A DNA stretch of 64,000 bases from Mycobacterium helveticum. GTDB taxonomy: Bacteria; Actinomycetota; Actinomycetes; Mycobacteriales; Mycobacteriaceae. Numbering within the stretch: the first letter of the stretch is position 1; each line of letters opens with the position of its first letter. The DNA lies in NCBI RefSeq assembly GCF_007714205.1, contig NZ_VMQU01000002.1:40444-104443 (forward strand). Reading direction: 5' to 3'. This document shows, piece after piece, positions 59,991 to 64,000 of the stretch. The translations under genes were made by a program, and so were the position numbers. The notes beneath the pieces were generated by a model, which worked only from the letters and a program-made list of their open reading frames with translations, searched no databases and was not told the origin of the DNA.

Positions 59991-60857
59991 TCAGGCGCCC
60001 AGGAAGTCGAGGATGGCCGGGGCCGCCTGCGCCCAGGTGTCGAACATGTTGAAGTGCTGCACGCGCCCGGCCGCGCGGTCCTCGGCGGCGCGTTCCCAGG
60101 CGTCTTCGGGCCACGGCGGGTCGATGAGCGTGGATCCCTTGATCAGGCAACCGACCTCCAGCGACGTCCGCTTGGGGTGATCCATGTCGTTCTCGCCGCC
60201 CCGGATGATCAACGTGGGAACCTGTATCCGGTCGAACATCTCGTCCTCGACGCCCGGAATGGTCTGCCCCGGCTTGGACACGAATGCGTTGAGCCAGCGC
60301 AACATCACCTTGAGAAACTCGTCGGAGTCGAAGTCGACGAACCGCCGCTTGTTGGCCGGGTTTTCCTCGATCCGCTCGCGCCACTCCGGGACCTTCATCA
60401 CGCCGTCCATGCCGGCGCCCCGCACCGCCAGGATGCTCGGCACGACGTAGTAGGAGCCCAGCACGAAGGTGCCGTAGATTCCGCCGACGATGTTCCACAC
60501 TACGAGCTTGGACACCAGCTCGGGGTAGAGGATCGTCGTGAGGATGGAATCCCTTGCGCCACCAGAGCCCCCGGCGAGGATGCAGCGCTGCACGCCGAGG
60601 CCGTTCAACAGGCCGCGCAGCGTCTCGGCGCGCATGTGCGACTCGCTCTGGCCGTAGAACTGTACGGCGGAGGCGCCGCAGTTCGGCCGGTCCCACAGCA
60701 ACACCCGATAGCCGCCGCCGACGAGCGCCTCGGCCAGCGGGCGCAGGCCCGGGATCTCCTTGCTGAACCGCCCGCCGGGCGTCAAGGCGATGAGATCGCC
60801 GGAATCGCCGAGGATTTCGTAGACGACGTTGCCCCCGTTTATCTCGATGGAAGACAC
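59991..60857 (-). CDS. Alpha/beta hydrolase
   Basis: 288 residues from ATG 60857 (AGGAG upstream). Motifs: IALTPGGRFSKEIPG replaces the usual HGG segment, LLWDRPNCGASAVQF follows, and the nucleophile elbow is LAGGSGGARDS. An Asp lies in RGGENDMDHP and the closing His is in VQHFNMFDTWAQ. The altered oxyanion region (TPGG instead of HGxG) marks a subgroup of uncertain reaction. It lies at the end of the operon with a Rieske ferredoxin and two amidohydrolases. Confidence 0.9.
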   Translation of the reverse strand: MSSIEINGGNVVYEILGDSGDLIALTPGGRFSKEIPGLRPLAEALVGGGYRVLLWDRPNCGASAVQFYGQSESHMRAETLRGLLNGLGVQRCILAGGSGGARDSILTTILYPELVSKLVVWNIVGGIYGTFVLGSYYVVPSILAVRGAGMDGVMKVPEWRERIEENPANKRRFVDFDSDEFLKVMLRWLNAFVSKPGQTIPGVEDEMFDRIQVPTLIIRGGENDMDHPKRTSLEVGCLIKGSTLIDPPWPEDAWERAAEDRAAGRVQHFNMFDTWAQAAPAILDFLGA

Positions 60858-60873
60858 TGATTCTCCTGTCGCG

Positions 60874-61275
60874 TCACGCCATCACCAGAACGTCGTCGCC
60901 GACGACCCGCACCGGATAGGTACGGATGCTCCACTCCGGCTTGACCGCGGTCGTGCCGGTTGCCAGCTCGAAACCCCATTGGTGCCAAGGGCAATAGATG
61001 TACTCCAGATCCCGGACCATGACCGCGTCTCCGGGGGCGGTCTCGTCGACGACGGTGCGGCCGCGGGCGCGTCCCGAGCACAGCGGCCCACCCTGGTGTG
61101 GGCAGTAGTTCGCGATGGCATAGAAGGCGCCGTTGACGTTGTAGACCCCGACCCCGTGCCGGCCGATGGGCACCAGCTTGTGGGTGCCGGGCGGGATCTC
61201 GGCCACGGTCGCGACGATGTGCTCGCGGCCCTGAGCCAGACGCTGCCGGGGCCGCTCGGCGAGTTCTTCTGTCAA
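60874..61275 (-). CDS. Rieske [2Fe-2S] ferredoxin
   Basis: 133 residues from ATG 61275. The cluster motifs NYCPHQGGPLC (C-x-H) and IYCPWHQWGF (C-x2-H) are separated by about 40 residues, typical of soluble Rieske ferredoxins for ring-hydroxylating oxygenases. No oxygenase alpha subunit is adjacent; the one at 42423-43700 is the only one in the window. The gene is separated by one base from an amidohydrolase gene and by 16 bp from the hydrolase. Confidence 0.93.
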   Translation of the reverse strand: MTEELAERPRQRLAQGREHIVATVAEIPPGTHKLVPIGRHGVGVYNVNGAFYAIANYCPHQGGPLCSGRARGRTVVDETAPGDAVMVRDLEYIYCPWHQWGFELATGTTAVKPEWSIRTYPVRVVGDDVLVMA

Positions 61276-61276
61276 T

Positions 61277-62422
61277 TCAGAACACCCGCACCTGACCCTC
61301 GAGCACCGGAACCGTGTCGGGGAGATGGTATGTCGCGATGCCGTTCTTGAACATCACCGCTTCGCGGGCCGCTTTGGGCAGGTGCTTGACCAGCCACCGC
61401 GGGTCGTCGAACGTCCAGTGCGGGTAGTCCGAGGAGTAGAGCAGGATCCTGTCGCACTCCATCCATTCCAGGGCGCGGGTCAACTCGGTCTTGTCTTCGG
61501 GGTAGTCCAGCGGTTGGGTGGTGAACTTGATGTGTTCCTTGACGTATTCGGACGGCTTGCGCTTGATGTCCATCCAGGACTTGCGTGCCTCGTAGATGGC
61601 GTCCATGCGCCACATCAGCGGCAGGATCCAGGTGAATGCGTGCTCGACGAACACGATCCGCAGCGTCGGGAAGCGGTCGAAGACACCGTCGAAGATCAGG
61701 CTCATCACCTGATTGGCGGCGAGCAGCGAGTAGGTCACCATGAAGTCGTGGTTGTAGCTGGGATAGCCCACCGGCGGCGTCGGCAGCTCGTCGTAGTGAC
61801 TTCGGGACAGGTGGCAGCTCACCGTGATGTCGTGCTTGGTGGCCGCCGCCCAGATCGGGTCGTATTTCGGGTGACCCCATGACGGCCGCGGCTCGGCCTT
61901 GATCAGGATCTGCGCCATGTAGGGGTGCCCCGCCCAGCGCTCGATCTCGCGCACGCTCGCTTCCGGCTCCTCGATGGCGGCACAGATCGAGCCCCGCCAC
62001 CGCTCGTGCCAGTTGTTGTGGGTGTCCAGCCAGTGGTTGGCCTGCCAGTCGTTGAGGGCGCACGCCATCGCGTGCTGGGCTTCGGGTAGGCGCGCCGGGT
62101 AGGCGGCGGGTTCCAGGATCGCGATGTCGGAGCCCGCCTCGATGATCAGCTGGCGGAACGCCATATCCGGGTCGCTGCAGGGAAATTCGCCGTCGGGGGG
62201 GAAGGTGTCCACGCGCATCGCATAGCTGTGCGCGTAGTCGGGGGCGTCATAGTAGATCTGCTCGCCCACCTTGCGGGTGAGGAAGTACTTGCTGCGCCAC
62301 GGTTCGGGGATGTAGGGAAGCAGCTCTCCGCGCTTGGGCGTCGGGTGGACATCCGAGTCGACGCACCGGACGGCTATGCGCTCGGCGGCGGGAACCCGTT
62401 CGTGCATATGGGTCAGCGTCAT
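61277..62422 (-). CDS. Amidohydrolase family protein (PF04909 type)
   Basis: 381 residues from ATG 62422. The metal strand RCVDSDVHPTPKRGEL is near the N-terminus, TVSCHLSRSH in the middle, and the C-terminal LLYSSDYPHWTFDD is intact. It is a typical PF04909 TIM-barrel metal hydrolase or decarboxylase, close in style to the copy at 62453. The pair may act on successive or alternative substrates. It belongs to the operon starting at 63556. Confidence 0.93.
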   Translation of the reverse strand: MTLTHMHERVPAAERIAVRCVDSDVHPTPKRGELLPYIPEPWRSKYFLTRKVGEQIYYDAPDYAHSYAMRVDTFPPDGEFPCSDPDMAFRQLIIEAGSDIAILEPAAYPARLPEAQHAMACALNDWQANHWLDTHNNWHERWRGSICAAIEEPEASVREIERWAGHPYMAQILIKAEPRPSWGHPKYDPIWAAATKHDITVSCHLSRSHYDELPTPPVGYPSYNHDFMVTYSLLAANQVMSLIFDGVFDRFPTLRIVFVEHAFTWILPLMWRMDAIYEARKSWMDIKRKPSEYVKEHIKFTTQPLDYPEDKTELTRALEWMECDRILLYSSDYPHWTFDDPRWLVKHLPKAAREAVMFKNGIATYHLPDTVPVLEGQVRVF

Positions 62423-62452
62423 CTCGACACTCCTCCGTCTTCCTTGTTTCCT

Positions 62453-63556
62453 CTACTGTGCGCCGGATCCGACGGCGATGTCTATCCCGTACAGGCCGGA
62501 CGCGTTGCGCCAGCACAGCTTCTCGCGCTGCTCGGCCGACAGCGCCGCGGGCAGATTCCTGACGTCGGCACTCTGCCAGTGCGGATAGCTCGAGCCGAAC
62601 ATCACCATGTCGTCCTTGCCGGTGAAGCCGAACCATTCGCCGGCGAACTCGGCGTCCCGGGGAGGGCCGTCGAGGCTGCCCTGAACGAAATACACGTGAT
62701 CGGCCAGATAGTCGCTGGGAATTCGCGGGGCCCAGGGCGTCTGCTCCAGGTGCGGCCGGCCGAAGCAGTCCATCCGCCAGACGAACGGCGTCAGGAAGTC
62801 CGCGGCGCCGTCGGCCCAGACGAACTTGAGGCCGGCGAACCGCTCGAACACGCCTTCGGCGATCATGTTCATCTGGTGGTACAGGTAGTTCAGCGCCATG
62901 AAGCCGACGTACTGCTCGTAGGTGCGGGTGTTCCCGGACGGCGTGGGCGGCGACGCGACGCCCGAGCCGACCTCGATGTGCACCGCAACCGGAAGGTTCG
63001 CGTCGACGGCGGCCTCCCACAGCGGCCAGAACTGCGGCTTGCCGTAGAGCTCGCGCGACTGCAGCGGAATCCCGAGCTGGACGACGCGCGGGTGGTCGCG
63101 CCACCGCTCGACCTCGCGCACTGCGCCGGCGATGTCGTCGGGGTTGACCCGGATGGTGCCCCGGAACCGGTCGCCGAACTTCTCGGAGTCCAGCCAGCGC
63201 GACACCATCATCTCGTTGTGCGCGGCGTGCAGCGCGCTGCCCAGGTGCCGGTCGGGCATGATGCCGCGCCCCATCGGGTGCAGCACCGCCACATCGACGC
63301 CGCGCTTCGAAAACAGCTCGTGGGCAACAACTTCGGGGTCAGAACCGGGATACTGGCCGTCCGGCCCCTCGGCGTTCGGCGCGTACTCGCCGCCCGGCGC
63401 CCCGTACCAGTCCATCTCGTAGTCGGGGAAACCGCGACTCTTGAACGGCTCGCGCAGCACGGCGCGCAAGTCCTTGTTGGACGGGAAGAAGATGTGCACG
63501 CTGGCGTCGATGAGCGGCGTGCGGGTCCCGTCAGCGTGTTCGATCACGAAAGCCAT
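62453..63556 (-). CDS. Amidohydrolase family protein (PF04909 type), altered C-terminal metal motif
   Basis: 367 residues from ATG 63556. It has IDASVHIFFPSNKDLR at the first strand (one His rather than D-x-H/HxH), LPVAVHIEVGSG in the middle, and MFGSSYPHWQSAD where its relatives have SSDYPHW. The usual Asp is thus Ser. It may be a variant with different metal use. It is the first gene of the minus-strand operon; a degenerate GAGAAT-type site lies 167 bp upstream. Confidence 0.9.
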   Translation of the reverse strand: MAFVIEHADGTRTPLIDASVHIFFPSNKDLRAVLREPFKSRGFPDYEMDWYGAPGGEYAPNAEGPDGQYPGSDPEVVAHELFSKRGVDVAVLHPMGRGIMPDRHLGSALHAAHNEMMVSRWLDSEKFGDRFRGTIRVNPDDIAGAVREVERWRDHPRVVQLGIPLQSRELYGKPQFWPLWEAAVDANLPVAVHIEVGSGVASPPTPSGNTRTYEQYVGFMALNYLYHQMNMIAEGVFERFAGLKFVWADGAADFLTPFVWRMDCFGRPHLEQTPWAPRIPSDYLADHVYFVQGSLDGPPRDAEFAGEWFGFTGKDDMVMFGSSYPHWQSADVRNLPAALSAEQREKLCWRNASGLYGIDIAVGSGAQ

Positions 63557-64000
63557 CCTCGGGCTTCGGTAGCCAAAGCGAGCCGGACTCGCTCATATGC
63601 TAGATAAGCTAACATTCTCGGCGGGGTCGATCAATCCGTTTCCGGTAAGCGTTTCGGTTAGGCATCGGGCCTGGTAGTTGTCGATTTTGCCGTCACATCG
63701 GTAAGTGCTGTTCTTCAATATGGATAATAGCATTCTCCGGGTGCTCCCGAGGCCGCGTCCCGCCCCGCCGACGGCGACACCGGCCGCCGCGCCCGCCCCG
63801 ATTGCGCCACCTGTGAACCGCACGATCGGCCCGGCGGGTTCACCTCGGTTCTTTTTGCCCAAAGACGCAGCCGGACAGCGCCGTGTACAGCACCGGAAAC
63901 AACGCGGACCAGTTCGTCCGGAGGGGCTAGTTCCCCAGGGGCGGCGCCCCGCCGTGGTGCAGGAAAATTTGGCTCGAGTCACCCTGGAATCTGCCGGGCG
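63557..64000. other. Unassigned region at the window end with a degenerate GAGAAT-type site
   Basis: No gene could be supported here. At 63723-63737 GATAATAGCATTCTC matches the operator consensus with one change (GAGAAT to GATAAT), and a further ATTCTC half-site lies at 63614-63619. The frame starting at ATG 63720 is open to the edge but its product is Pro/Arg-rich and unrecognised. The region may hold the promoter of the amidohydrolase operon and the edge of another locus. Confidence 0.4.

Noticed and set aside
60861..60866. ATTCTC half-site upstream of the hydrolase at 60857
   Set aside because: It is the reverse complement of the AGGAG ribosome-binding region and has no matching left half-site.
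63593..63982. A 129-codon minus-strand open frame at the window end
   Set aside because: Arg/Cys-rich composition, AT-rich start region and no similarity to known proteins make it unlikely to be real.

Overview
This window comes from a high-GC actinobacterium, almost certainly a slow-growing Mycobacterium. The evidence is two adjacent PPE proteins of the SVP type (4792-7283), a FadD32-like fatty acyl-AMP ligase, a mycofactocin-type SDR, many FadE/EchA/thiolase genes, frequent GTG starts and ATGA/GTGA stop-start overlaps. A member of the M. avium complex would fit, but the species cannot be fixed from this sequence. No tRNA, rRNA, CRISPR array, insertion sequence or phage gene was seen. Nearly all of the window is accessory catabolism organised in operons.

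Layout. (1) 1-4248: end of an acyl-CoA dehydrogenase, an enoyl-CoA hydratase-like gene, a divergent proline-iminopeptidase-type hydrolase, a thiolase and a MeaB-type GTPase. (2) 4249-11322: two PPE-SVP genes, an NCS1-like permease with a Cys/His-rich tail, and a fatty acyl-AMP ligase. (3) 11323-22897: an IclR regulator and a KstD-like flavoprotein, divergent from a compact eight-gene operon. That operon holds a C-C bond hydrolase, MhpA, MhpB, a second KstD-like enzyme, a luciferase-like monooxygenase, an SDR, a cyclase-family hydrolase and an alpha/beta hydrolase; it looks like a meta-cleavage route for an aromatic or ring-containing acid. (4) 22912-34403: a TetR regulon with two copies of one 22-bp operator, made up of an SDR, TetR, ferredoxin, P450, amidohydrolase, an M24 protein plus a degenerate M24 partner, a crotonase, a double-length CoA-transferase and a decayed SDR. 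(5) 34400-53272: SDRs, a TetR, acyl-CoA dehydrogenases, a seven-gene Rieske oxygenase operon, an amidohydrolase, thiolase, a second TetR, and two P450/ferredoxin pairs. (6) 53610-63556: two tandem 3-hydroxyisobutyrate-dehydrogenase-like genes, hydrolase, DUF35-Ltp fusion, ferredoxin, NuoF-like flavoprotein, then hydrolase, Rieske ferredoxin and two amidohydrolases.

The strongest integrating signal is a 15-bp palindrome, GAGAATNNNATTCTC. It occurs in exact form at 36344, 37189 and 44268, and in near-exact form at 2126 and 50026, with weaker copies at 44423 and 63723. All seven lie in intergenic or upstream DNA, and one exact copy lies between the TetR gene at 36416-37132 and its divergent acyl-CoA dehydrogenase. 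I infer that this TetR controls a dispersed regulon covering a thiolase, SDRs, FadE, the Rieske operon, two amidohydrolases and a P450. The substrate is unknown. The enzyme set (P450s, Rieske oxygenase, KstD-like flavoproteins, CoA activation and beta-oxidation, Ltp-type aldolase, meta-cleavage) suggests stepwise breakdown of a cyclic, probably terpenoid-, steroid- or phenylpropanoid-like compound.

The window also shows decay: an SDR with two frameshifts and loss of its active site (33753-34403), an enoyl-CoA hydratase reduced by internal deletions (47107-47466), and a 3-prime remnant resembling a carboxymuconolactone decarboxylase (53542-53685).
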